Source: Candidatus Njordarchaeota archaeon
GTDB lineage: Archaea; Asgardarchaeota; Njordarchaeia; Njordarchaeales; Njordarchaeaceae
Reading direction: 5' to 3'
Assembly: GCA_029856625.1 (NCBI GenBank)
Contig: JAHKLG010000074.1
Location: 1-6,673 of the forward strand
DNA: 6,673 nucleotides
How positions within the stretch are numbered: the stretch's first letter is position 1; each line of letters begins with the position of its first letter. The translations under genes and the position numbers were made by a program. This document shows, one piece after another, positions 1-5,760 of this stretch. Under the pieces are notes generated by a model. The model was given only the letters and a program-made list of their open reading frames with translations. It did not search any database and was not told the DNA's origin.

Positions 1-857
1 AGTCTTTTTCCAGTCCTAGGATCCCTTATTTCTGGAAAATGTGTAATAACATCAGCCATCTCATTTCCTCTTTCCCCGCACCCAATATATATTATGATAT
101 CAGCATCACTCCATTTAGCTAATTGTTGTAGTGTCACGGTTTTTCCTGTACCAAATCCTCCTGGAATAGCAGCAGTTCCTCCCTTTGCAACGGGAAAGAA
201 TGTATCAATTACTCTCTGACCAGTTATTAATGGTTCAGTTGATGGTAACCTAGCTTTATATGGTCTCTTAAAACGGACGGGCCAGCGTTGTAACATGGTT
301 AATTCTTTCTTAGTACCATCTGTCATTTCTATTAGGGCTATAGGTTCTGTGATCGTGAACGATCCTTCGTAAATTTCGACGATTTTGGCTTTTTTAATTC
401 CAACAGGCACAAGAATTCGGTGGGATACTGCGGATGTTTCCTGCACAGTCCCTATAATATCTCCTTCGCTTACTTCCTCGCCAGATTTAACTGTTGGTAT
501 GAACTCCCATCTTTTCTTTTTATCCAGTCTCTCAATTTTCGCTCCTCGTTGCATAAATGGACCGTATGTGTCCCATAATTTTATTTCAGAGAATTGTAAT
601 CCATCGAAAATTTGGCCTATTAGTCCTGGGGCTAGCTCTGCTGAAAGGGGTTCTCCAGTGTTTATGACGGGATCTCCAGGCCTAAGACCGCTTGTATCCT
701 CATAACATTGACAAGCTATTCTATTTCCAAAAATTCTCACAATTTCGCTTATTAGTCTCTCTTCTCCTAAATATACTATATCTCCTATTTTCGCATTAGG
801 AACATTCTCGGCTATTACAAGCGGGCCATTTATTCTGACTATCTTACCTCTCGTCAT
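1..857 (-). CDS. atpA: A-type ATP synthase catalytic subunit A (partial, C-terminus outside window)
   Basis: This is the nucleotide-binding catalytic subunit of the archaeal A1Ao ATP synthase, the site of ATP synthesis or hydrolysis on the cytoplasmic head. I read 285 residues, about half of the usual ~590; the rest lies left of the window. The start MTRGKIVRINGPLV (1-14) is the N-terminal beta barrel. The non-homologous insert specific to A/V-type subunits follows (TSGLRPGDPV, then LWDTYGPFMQRG at 94-105). The Walker A P-loop is GGFGTGKT at 233-240, with catalytic Lys239, followed by LAKWSDAD (246-253) and GERGNEM (261-267). The family P-loop in archaea is usually GPFGSGKT, so Pro and Ser are replaced by Gly and Thr here. 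The ATG overlaps the upstream atpE stop as ATGA, and a strong AGGAGGT lies 6 nt upstream at 864-870, indicating coupled translation. Identification is near certain. Confidence 0.97.
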   Translation of the reverse strand, partial: MTRGKIVRINGPLVIAENVPNAKIGDIVYLGEERLISEIVRIFGNRIACQCYEDTSGLRPGDPVINTGEPLSAELAPGLIGQIFDGLQFSEIKLWDTYGPFMQRGAKIERLDKKKRWEFIPTVKSGEEVSEGDIIGTVQETSAVSHRILVPVGIKKAKIVEIYEGSFTITEPIALIEMTDGTKKELTMLQRWPVRFKRPYKARLPSTEPLITGQRVIDTFFPVAKGGTAAIPGGFGTGKTVTLQQLAKWSDADIIIYIGCGERGNEMADVITHFPEIRDPRTGKR

Positions 858-1501
858 TTATAGACCTCCTTCAAAAACTGCCTAAATAGGAGTCTATTTA
901 ATCTGCCTCTTAATTTTCTAAATGCTTCTTTTAGCCTTCCATCTAATGTGTTATAGTAAATGAAGGATTCATCCTCACTTTTCGCTATTATACCTCCGAG
1001 ACAATTTACTTCATCACTAGAAAGTTTCAGGGATATTTTTCTTCCAAGTTCGCTTCTTAACATCTCTTCAAATTTTCTAAGATTCCTCTCTAATATCTCT
1101 CTATCCCTTGCATTAGATATGATTATGATGTTGTCTGATGGAATATTAGAGACAGCTTCCTTAAGCAATCTATATAGAATGTCAGCATAGCTAATACCAG
1201 GATCTTCGCCAAGAATTATTTTCTTTAATCTCTCTTTAACCTTTTGCTGAAGTCTTTTAATAATCTCGTCTTTTGCCTTCAATAGGCGTATTCTTCCTTC
1301 GTATTCAGCTTTTCCAAGGATCTGCCTAGTGAGTAAGATTAATCTAGAGTGTGCTTCATGCTGAAATTGCTTCGTAGCGAATTCTTCAGCCTCCTTAATG
1401 ATTCTCTCAGCTTCTTTATTCGCCTGATCCAAGATTTTTTGTGCTTCTTCTTCAGCCTTCCTATTTATTTCTTGCAAAATTTGTTGGACGGGGTCACTCA
1501 A
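854..1501 (-). CDS. atpE: A-type ATP synthase subunit E (peripheral stalk)
   Basis: Subunit E pairs with H to form the peripheral stalks that tie the A1 head to the membrane part and resist rotor torque. The protein has a long charged N-terminal coiled coil (about residues 5-110, rich in Lys, Glu and Ala) and a globular C-terminal half with LGGIIAKSEDESF and the typical LDGRLKEAFRKLRGRLNRLLF ending region. Two TTG codons can start it. The first (1507) lies only 2 nt from the AGGAGGT at 1510-1516, whereas the second (1501) has a normal 8-nt gap and gives MSDPVQQILQEI, so I chose 1501 (215 residues, a normal length for the family). The start overlaps the end of atpH by 8 nt. It ends in TGA overlapping the atpA start. 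Confidence 0.93.
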   Translation of the reverse strand: MSDPVQQILQEINRKAEEEAQKILDQANKEAERIIKEAEEFATKQFQHEAHSRLILLTRQILGKAEYEGRIRLLKAKDEIIKRLQQKVKERLKKIILGEDPGISYADILYRLLKEAVSNIPSDNIIIISNARDREILERNLRKFEEMLRSELGRKISLKLSSDEVNCLGGIIAKSEDESFIYYNTLDGRLKEAFRKLRGRLNRLLFRQFLKEVYK

Positions 1502-1796
1502 AACCAATAACCTCCTTTAGAATCTCTTCAGCCAATTCGGAGAGAACGTTATCTGGAATTTCATAAATTCTCTTAATTTGCTCCTCAAAGCTCCTTCTGA
1601 TTTCTTCCGCTTTTTTCTTAAGTTCTGAGGTCTTCTTCTCAATGAATTCTTCTACACGTTTTTCAATGTTTTCTCGTTTCTTAATCTCTTCAGCTCTCAT
1701 TATAGCATTTTTTATGATTTCTTCGGCTTTTCTCTTTGCTTCCTCTAATCTTTTTTGGGCATAAAATTCGGCTTCTAATAAAACGTCAAGAGCCAT
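1494..1796 (-). CDS. atpH: A-type ATP synthase subunit H (peripheral stalk coiled coil)
   Basis: This is a 100-residue, almost wholly alpha-helical and highly charged protein: residues 8-75 are a run of Glu, Lys, Arg and Ala heptad-like repeats with no enzymatic motif, followed by a short tail containing LAEEILKEVIG. Size, composition and position directly before atpE fit subunit H (AhaH; subunit G in V-type naming), which wraps around subunit E in the peripheral stalk. Sequence identity in this family is low and the coiled coil is not diagnostic alone, so the call leans on gene order. The ATG follows a purine-rich GAGGGGG about 5 nt upstream. The gap from the atpF stop is 21 nt, so it belongs to the same transcript. 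The last codons contain the Shine-Dalgarno of atpE. Confidence 0.85.
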   Translation of the reverse strand: MALDVLLEAEFYAQKRLEEAKRKAEEIIKNAIMRAEEIKKRENIEKRVEEFIEKKTSELKKKAEEIRRSFEEQIKRIYEIPDNVLSELAEEILKEVIGFE

Positions 1797-1817
1797 TTCT
1801 TCCCCCTCAGGGAGAAA

Positions 1818-2135
1818 TTAGATATTATACTCAGCCCCTATCGCTAATGAGACAATTTTCTTAAGTTCTTTAGCTCGTTCGTCTTTAAAGCCAGTATAAT
1901 CAGGAATGAATATAAAAATGGGTGCTACTTGTCTTCTTCTCAATAATTCCTCTCTGATTTTCCTTGTAGGCATTAAGAACTTTTCTGGTAGAATTATTAT
2001 ACCATACTGCCCACTAGTGATCAAATCTCGAACTATATTAACAACACTTTGGTCATCATTAGCGATGAATCCCTCAGCTCCGGCTAACTCAAATGCTCTT
2101 ACGATCAATTCATCTCCTACTACAGCTATTTTCAT
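1818..2135 (-). CDS. atpF: A-type ATP synthase subunit F (central stalk)
   Basis: Subunit F is the small Rossmann-like protein attached to the central rotor shaft of the A1 part. It matches the family in size (105 residues) and pattern: the opening MKIAVVGDELIVRAFELAGA, a middle strand YGIIILPEKFL, and a late strand APIFIFIPDYTG before a C-terminal helix. I start it at the ATG at 2135; the TTG immediately before (2138) would add a single residue. Only a weak GAGCTGAG-type ribosome site precedes it, so it may be translated from a short leader. It is the first gene of the visible ATP synthase cluster (F-H-E-A) and faces a divergent promoter region. Confidence 0.92.
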   Translation of the reverse strand: MKIAVVGDELIVRAFELAGAEGFIANDDQSVVNIVRDLITSGQYGIIILPEKFLMPTRKIREELLRRRQVAPIFIFIPDYTGFKDERAKELKKIVSLAIGAEYNI

Positions 2136-2179
2136 CAAGCTCAGCTCTTAGGAACATGTCCTTCTACTTATTTCGCACC

Positions 2180-2208
2180 GAATCTTTTGATAAAAAATGA
2201 TAAATATA
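2180..2208 (-). promoter_or_regulatory. Candidate promoter of the ATP synthase operon
   Basis: On the minus strand an AT-rich TATATTTA element (2201-2208) lies about 65-75 nt before the atpF ATG. It would place transcription start near 2175-2180 and leave a leader of about 40 nt. The assignment rests only on base composition and spacing; several AT-rich words nearby could serve instead. Confidence 0.35.
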
Positions 2209-2241
2209 GACATGTAATGCGGAGAATAAGAAAATATCTTT

Positions 2242-2256
2242 GGAAAAGTTTTTAGA
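2242..2256 (+). promoter_or_regulatory. Candidate BRE/TATA promoter for the C/D sRNA and S27e gene
   Basis: A purine stretch GGAAAAG followed by TTTTTAGA (2249-2256) looks like an archaeal BRE plus TATA box. The expected start, about 25 nt downstream (near 2278-2282), would sit just before the C/D box RNA, so one transcript could carry both the sRNA and rps27e. No experimental support can be seen in sequence. Confidence 0.45.
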
Positions 2257-2293
2257 TAGATTTTTATTAGGAGAGGAGTTTCAAAATGAAGGA

Positions 2294-2358
2294 TTAGGAT
2301 GATGAAGAGGTGATCCTCCGATAGAGTGAAATGAGGAGAATTCCTTTAGCTGACCTTA
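2294..2358 (+). ncRNA. C/D box 2'-O-methylation guide sRNA, two guides against 16S rRNA
   Basis: All four boxes are in order with textbook archaeal spacing: C box ATGATGA (2299-2305), 12-nt spacer, D' box CCGA (2318-2321, one mismatch to CTGA), a 9-nt linker, C' box ATGAGGA (2331-2337, one mismatch to RTGATGA), 12-nt spacer, D box CTGA (2350-2353). A short terminal stem is possible (GG 2297-2298 with CC 2354-2355, extended by A-U). The D spacer pairs with the conserved 16S segment UAAAGGAAUU (10 bp plus one G-U); the N+5 rule then points to A915 in E. coli numbering. The D' spacer pairs with GGAUCACCUC at the 16S 3' end (10 bp), pointing to U1532 if CCGA is D'. Exact RNA ends are inferred. 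Its D box ends 17 nt before the S27e start codon. Confidence 0.85.
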
Positions 2359-2364
2359 GGGTGA
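2359..2364 (+). promoter_or_regulatory. Ribosome binding site of rps27e
   Basis: GGGTGA lies 6 nt before the ATG at 2371 and complements the 16S 3' end. It directly abuts the 3' flank of the C/D box RNA, so trimming the sRNA from a shared transcript would leave almost no leader on the S27e message. Confidence 0.6.
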
Positions 2365-2370
2365 GTAAAT

Positions 2371-2580
2371 ATGACGCGGGATGATAAATTGAGAAAGCTT
2401 TTTCCTAAACCGAAATCATATTTCCTCTTGGTTCAATGTCCAGACTGTTCAAACAAACAAATAATATTCTCACATGCTTCCACAGTAGTTAAGTGTCTAG
2501 TATGTGGGAAAGTTTTGGCGGAACCTACTGGTGGAAAAGCAGAAATATACGCTAAAATTCTTAAGAAATATTACGAATAA
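2371..2580 (+). CDS. rps27e: 30S ribosomal protein S27e
   Basis: A small zinc-binding ribosomal protein of archaea and eukaryotes, located in the 30S subunit. At 69 residues it has the normal archaeal length. The zinc site is CPDC (Cys23, Cys26) and CLVC (Cys42, Cys45), with the family signature FLLVQCPDC and the C-terminal LAEPTGGKAEIYAKIL. In many archaea this gene lies beside rpl44e and the eIF2-alpha gene; neither is here. Instead it follows the C/D guide RNA and is followed after 16 nt by a surface-protein gene that may be co-transcribed. A short alternative frame beginning at 2331 overlaps its start but is not credible. Confidence 0.96.
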   Translation: MTRDDKLRKLFPKPKSYFLLVQCPDCSNKQIIFSHASTVVKCLVCGKVLAEPTGGKAEIYAKILKKYYE

Positions 2581-2596
2581 TTAAGCGGGAAAAATA

Positions 2597-3700
2597 ATGA
2601 AGAAGGAAAAGATCAAGACCTCCTTATTAATTATATCAATATTACTAATGATTACTAGCAGTCCTGCTCATGGTATACAAGATGTTCTCTCTGAGGAAAA
2701 ACTCCTTAAGAGCAAAGTAATTATAGCGATTGACGAATATCACGCTGTCTTATTTGGTTATAAGGAGCTTAGAAGAGCTCTCAAGGAATTGAATTATTCT
2801 CTGCCAATTCCAGTGGAAGTTGTTACATTAAAGGGAGAGCTAAATTCTACATTTCTGGATGGTGTCGACATATTATTAATACCTCCTAACAATGGGACGA
2901 TTAGGTATATGGATTATGAAGTGAGAGCGGTTGCTCACTATCTCATCCATGGGGGTAATGTGATTATACTTGGTGCTCCCATAATTGGCGATTTTAGGAC
3001 TACTATCAGTTTCTTTTATATCAATCTCCTCATTTCAGATTTGGCGTCTTATAATGTTACAATAGGGTTTAAATTCTATTCTAAGAATGAGAGGAGTGAC
3101 TTAATATACGATTACGTTAATAATAATGGGAGCCTAATTATTCTTCAACGCGACACCGTTTTTTCCGAGGAAAACCTTAAAGATGCGCTTTTAGCTAATA
3201 TTTCAGAACCTATCTATATTCAAACGGCGAGTCTTGAGATTACTGGGAATCCAAAGGAATTAATCACAATAAGAACATTGCCCACAGCTTGTAGCATTAA
3301 TATTGATAATGAAATTAGATATGATCCAGATGGTTTCGTGATTTTTGCTGCTCAAAATATTGAAAGAGGCAAAATAGTTGGTGTTGGGTTCGGGCAAATC
3401 TTTACCAACTTCACGTCACCACTGGGATCTGCATGGATAGATACAGGAGGAGCTTCAAAATTCTTTATTAATTTAATTAAATGGGTCTTGGATATTGAGA
3501 AATGGCGAGTTGAAAAGTTAGCGCCCGTTAAACCGGTATATATAGCTTTTCTAGTAATCCCCCTTCCAGCGGCTATCCTGATTCCAGTAGTAGCCAAACG
3601 AGAAAAAGAAATTAAGAGAAAGCGTGAAGAAAAGAAAAAAGAGATAAAGATTTCAGAGATTCTCAGAAAGATTAGGGAGGAAGAGAAAGGTAAAGGCTAG
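2597..3700 (+). CDS. Putative membrane-anchored surface protein, Rossmann-like outer domain (function unknown)
   Basis: I do not recognise a named family with certainty. The 367 residues show a signal peptide (basic MKKEKIK, hydrophobic core 9-20, likely cleavage near Ala24-Gly26), an outer domain of alternating strands and helices (VIIAIDEYHA at 41-50, VDILLIPPN at 90-98, GGNVIILGAP at 119-128, GKIVGVGFGQ at 258-267, then a helix FFINLIKWVL at 289-298), one membrane segment (about 314-333) and a highly charged Lys/Glu tail inside the cell. The strand order and the 'loop-GGNVII' step recall GldG/DUF4350-type or glutamine-amidotransferase-like folds, without visible catalytic residues. Seven N-X-S/T sequons lie in the outer part, consistent with a glycosylated surface protein. 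It lies 16 nt after rps27e and ends by overlapping the convergent neighbour, which has the same layout. The ribosome site is weak (GCGGGA). Confidence 0.75.
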   Translation: MKKEKIKTSLLIISILLMITSSPAHGIQDVLSEEKLLKSKVIIAIDEYHAVLFGYKELRRALKELNYSLPIPVEVVTLKGELNSTFLDGVDILLIPPNNGTIRYMDYEVRAVAHYLIHGGNVIILGAPIIGDFRTTISFFYINLLISDLASYNVTIGFKFYSKNERSDLIYDYVNNNGSLIILQRDTVFSEENLKDALLANISEPIYIQTASLEITGNPKELITIRTLPTACSINIDNEIRYDPDGFVIFAAQNIERGKIVGVGFGQIFTNFTSPLGSAWIDTGGASKFFINLIKWVLDIEKWRVEKLAPVKPVYIAFLVIPLPAAILIPVVAKREKEIKRKREEKKKEIKISEILRKIREEEKGKG

Positions 3701-5004
3701 GAAATTTTTTGATAAATTTCCTTTAGTTTCTTTTTCTTTCGGCGATACTCGGGATATGCCGTAGCAACCAATGCAAGTCCAATGATAATTGGCACTACGA
3801 AGCCTAAAAGCAGTAATACATAATCTACTCCTTGCGTAGGTATTGGAGATTTATAGATATGTATTGCAACTGGAGACGACCAGTAATATCCATAATATTG
3901 CTTGTAAACTAGGATAATGAGATAGACGATTCCTTGACTTACCCTAATGTTTGAGAAATCAATTATTGCTCGATAAGATGTCTGGTTAATTTGTTCTGGT
4001 GTAACATTAGCGACTATGATACCCAATCTAGTTATGCAAACCCAAGAACTAATATTCTTCACTGGTTCATCATTTTCATCGACAACAATAAATGTAACTG
4101 TAATTGATTTGTTCTTCTGATCAAGACGCACATAATTTGTGCTTAATTGAATGTTCTTTATTCGTATTGATGCGTAACGGCCTCCTAGCCAATCAATAAT
4201 CCTAAAAGCGAGTATTTTATTGTGAAATAGCGGATTTGATAGTATTTCGTTTGATAGCATTTTGACGGATGGCAAAATAATGATTTTTCCTCCAGAATAC
4301 AGTTCTATAATTAGGATACAAGTAACGTTTTGACCAGAGATTTCACCTTTATCTAAGTAATCATTATTGTTTTCATCAATAAATGTTGAATTTAAGCCCC
4401 AAATAAGCGCGTACGCATTGTACGGTAATGTAAAATTCGCTGTAATGTTTTCTCTGATCAAGCCCCACCCATTAGGAATTATGAGTTTGGTTAAGTTTCT
4501 GATTAATGGACTGTCTCGTAGAAAGGCCGTATTATTGATAATAACTTCTGAAAAATTCGTGTAATAGGAGCTATTATCCTTAATAATTCCCTTTAACCTA
4601 TAGGGAAAGTATTTGAGTATGAAATTATTATATTCGGATGCATTACTTGTAGGGAAAGCTATTAGTAATGAGCCTCCTTCTTTTAAGAATTGGACTATTA
4701 ATTCTTGATCCAGAAAGTCAAGATTTTTAGAACCAAGTATTAACAGGGCATCAACTCTCTCTAGTGGCGAGTAATCGAATATTCTATTAGCTTCCCTTAG
4801 CTCATAACCGCTTTCATTTATTTTTTGAAGGAAAAGCGAGAGATTTGCCCGGGGGATATCTAGATCTCTTGTGTAAAGCACAAAGACAGAGGTCTTAACC
4901 GAATTGATAAAGGTATGTTTCTTCTGCGATTGCACAGGAGTATATGCTAGTATTGAGAGAGCTAGCATGAAAACTAGTACTGTAGGCAGTACTATATTAC
5001 GCAT
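3697..5004 (-). CDS. Putative membrane-anchored surface protein with Rossmann-like and beta-sandwich domains (function unknown)
   Basis: The 435 residues start with a signal peptide (hydrophobic core 4-20, likely cleavage near Ser26-Gln27). An alpha/beta domain follows: strand VFVLYTRDLDI about 40-50, RVDALLILGSKNLDFL 83-98, then GGSLLIAFPTSN 110-121, ending with GGKIIILPSV 238-247 and AFRIIDWLGG 266-275. Next is a beta-rich, Ig-like stretch (about 278-385), one membrane helix (about 394-416) and a basic tail RRKKKKLKEI. This resembles GldG/DUF4350-like outer domains but I cannot name a function. DENNNDYLDKGE (210-221) fits a calcium-binding EF-hand-like loop. Fifteen N-X-S/T sequons sit in the outer region. 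GAGGTGG 7-8 nt before the ATG supports the start. It is convergent with the neighbour of similar architecture and shares its stop region. Confidence 0.78.
   Translation of the reverse strand: MRNIVLPTVLVFMLALSILAYTPVQSQKKHTFINSVKTSVFVLYTRDLDIPRANLSLFLQKINESGYELREANRIFDYSPLERVDALLILGSKNLDFLDQELIVQFLKEGGSLLIAFPTSNASEYNNFILKYFPYRLKGIIKDNSSYYTNFSEVIINNTAFLRDSPLIRNLTKLIIPNGWGLIRENITANFTLPYNAYALIWGLNSTFIDENNNDYLDKGEISGQNVTCILIIELYSGGKIIILPSVKMLSNEILSNPLFHNKILAFRIIDWLGGRYASIRIKNIQLSTNYVRLDQKNKSITVTFIVVDENDEPVKNISSWVCITRLGIIVANVTPEQINQTSYRAIIDFSNIRVSQGIVYLIILVYKQYYGYYWSSPVAIHIYKSPIPTQGVDYVLLLLGFVVPIIIGLALVATAYPEYRRKKKKLKEIYQKIS
3699..3722. terminator. Inverted repeat at the convergent gene junction, candidate bidirectional terminator
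   Basis: AGGAAATTT (3699-3707) and AAATTTCCT (3714-3722) form a perfect 9-bp inverted repeat with a 6-nt loop, and a run of six T lies at 3705-3710. It begins within the stop codon of the plus-strand gene and lies inside the last codons of the minus-strand gene. Archaeal termination depends mainly on T-runs, so the hairpin role is inferred. Confidence 0.5.
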
Positions 5005-5046
5005 TGTTCTTCCACCTCAAGCACTTGAATATTAGCCACAAAAAAT

Positions 5047-5057
5047 CTATTTATAAC
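5047..5057. promoter_or_regulatory. Candidate shared TATA element for rpoH and the divergent surface-protein gene
   Basis: CTATTTATAAC can be read as a TATA box on both strands (TTTATAAC forward, TTATAAATAG reverse). A start about 25 nt away in each direction would give a 30-35 nt leader for rpoH and about a 20-nt leader for the minus-strand gene. It is preceded by A-rich sequence that could act as BRE on the plus side. Confidence 0.5.
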
Positions 5058-5112
5058 TCCTATCACTTCTTATTCGAATTGTTTATTGAGGATTATGGTA
5101 TAGGGGTTTGTA

Positions 5113-5745
5113 ATGAGCATAAGTGTTCTGTGGGAGAATGTGAAAAAGATATGGGAAAAAGGTAGAGGGTACTCTTTAATAGAGCTATCTGATACAGAAA
5201 GAGGGAAAGTAGCGATATTTCAAAAGGGAGATAGTAAAGCATACGTGTATGTGACGGATAGGCAAGTTTCAGTCCAGACTGTAAGGAGAGTGATAAATGA
5301 GGCAAATGAGAGGGGATGCTCTGAGATAATGATTGCTACGTTAGATAAGGTGACTACACAAGCGGAGGAAGTTGGAAAAGAGAATAATGTGGAATTTATT
5401 CATAAGGGGGCGCCCCTTATTTACATCTTTGATCACTGGCTAGTACCAGAACATAGGGTATTACCTCCTGATGAGGCAAAGAGAATCATCGAAAAATATG
5501 CCGGCGGGAATCCAGAATTATTGCCTAAGATTTCTGTAAGAGATCCTGCGGTAAGAATCCTACGGGCCAAGCCGGGAGACATCATTGAAATAAGAAGAAG
5601 AGTGCCGCCGAAGGAAGAATTAATAAAACGGTATGGAAAGAAATTTGGCGAAAAAGCTTATGAAATTCTGAGAGAGCTTACCCCTGCAGGCGAGGAGATA
5701 TCTTATAGGATTGTTGTAGAGGAAACAGAGCAGTACCTTTATTAG
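5113..5745 (+). CDS. rpoH: DNA-directed RNA polymerase subunit H, full-length Rpb5-like
   Basis: RpoH/Rpb5 is a core subunit that anchors to the largest polymerase subunit near the downstream DNA cleft. The C-terminal assembly domain is clear: DHWLVPEHRVL (107-117), LPKISVRDPAVRIL (137-150), AKPGDIIEIRR (152-162) and TPAGEEISYRIVV (190-202). Ordinary archaeal RpoH is about 80 residues and has only this domain. Here about 105 residues precede it, and they align by eye with the eukaryotic Rpb5 jaw domain: LWENVKKIWEKGRGY with its N-terminal helix, and QVSVQTVRRVINEANERGCS with the KTIKVYCQRMQEE region. A further insert of about 25 residues (164-188, predicted helix) interrupts the assembly domain. 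The gene stands alone rather than before rpoB as in the usual archaeal operon. GGGGT 5-6 nt upstream supports the start. Confidence 0.93.
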   Translation: MSISVLWENVKKIWEKGRGYSLIELSDTERGKVAIFQKGDSKAYVYVTDRQVSVQTVRRVINEANERGCSEIMIATLDKVTTQAEEVGKENNVEFIHKGAPLIYIFDHWLVPEHRVLPPDEAKRIIEKYAGGNPELLPKISVRDPAVRILRAKPGDIIEIRRRVPPKEELIKRYGKKFGEKAYEILRELTPAGEEISYRIVVEETEQYLY

Positions 5746-5760
5746 TTTTATAAAATTTTT
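5746..5760. terminator. T-rich bidirectional terminator between rpoH and pyrI
   Basis: The 13 nt between the two convergent stop codons contain the palindrome TTTTATAAAA (5746-5755) followed by five T. T-runs on both strands fit archaeal oligo-T termination for both genes; the very short spacing means the transcripts probably overlap. Confidence 0.5.

Noticed and set aside
385..705. Open frame of 106 codons on the plus strand
   Set aside because: It is antisense to the clearly conserved atpA coding sequence and has no family resemblance.
2307..2316. GAGGTGATCC read as a strong Shine-Dalgarno sequence
   Set aside because: The nearest starts (GTG 2326, ATG 2331) lead to a 2-codon or 17-codon frame, so no real gene follows. 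Its exact placement as a 12-nt C/D guide spacer explains it better, although the pairing target is the same 16S tail.
2296..2318. Alternative hairpins AGGAT/ATCCT and GAGG/CCTC in the sRNA region
   Set aside because: They are only 4-5 bp and would disrupt the C box and guide; the C/D architecture with two matched rRNA targets is much better supported.
2331..2384. A 17-codon frame starting ATGAGGAGA and overlapping the S27e start
   Set aside because: It lies within the C/D box RNA (its ATG is the C' box), has no convincing own ribosome site, and its product resembles nothing known.
3352..3597. Minus-strand open frame inside the 367-residue surface protein gene
   Set aside because: It is a shadow frame, with no ribosome site or recognisable domain, opposite a gene with a clear signal peptide and membrane segment.
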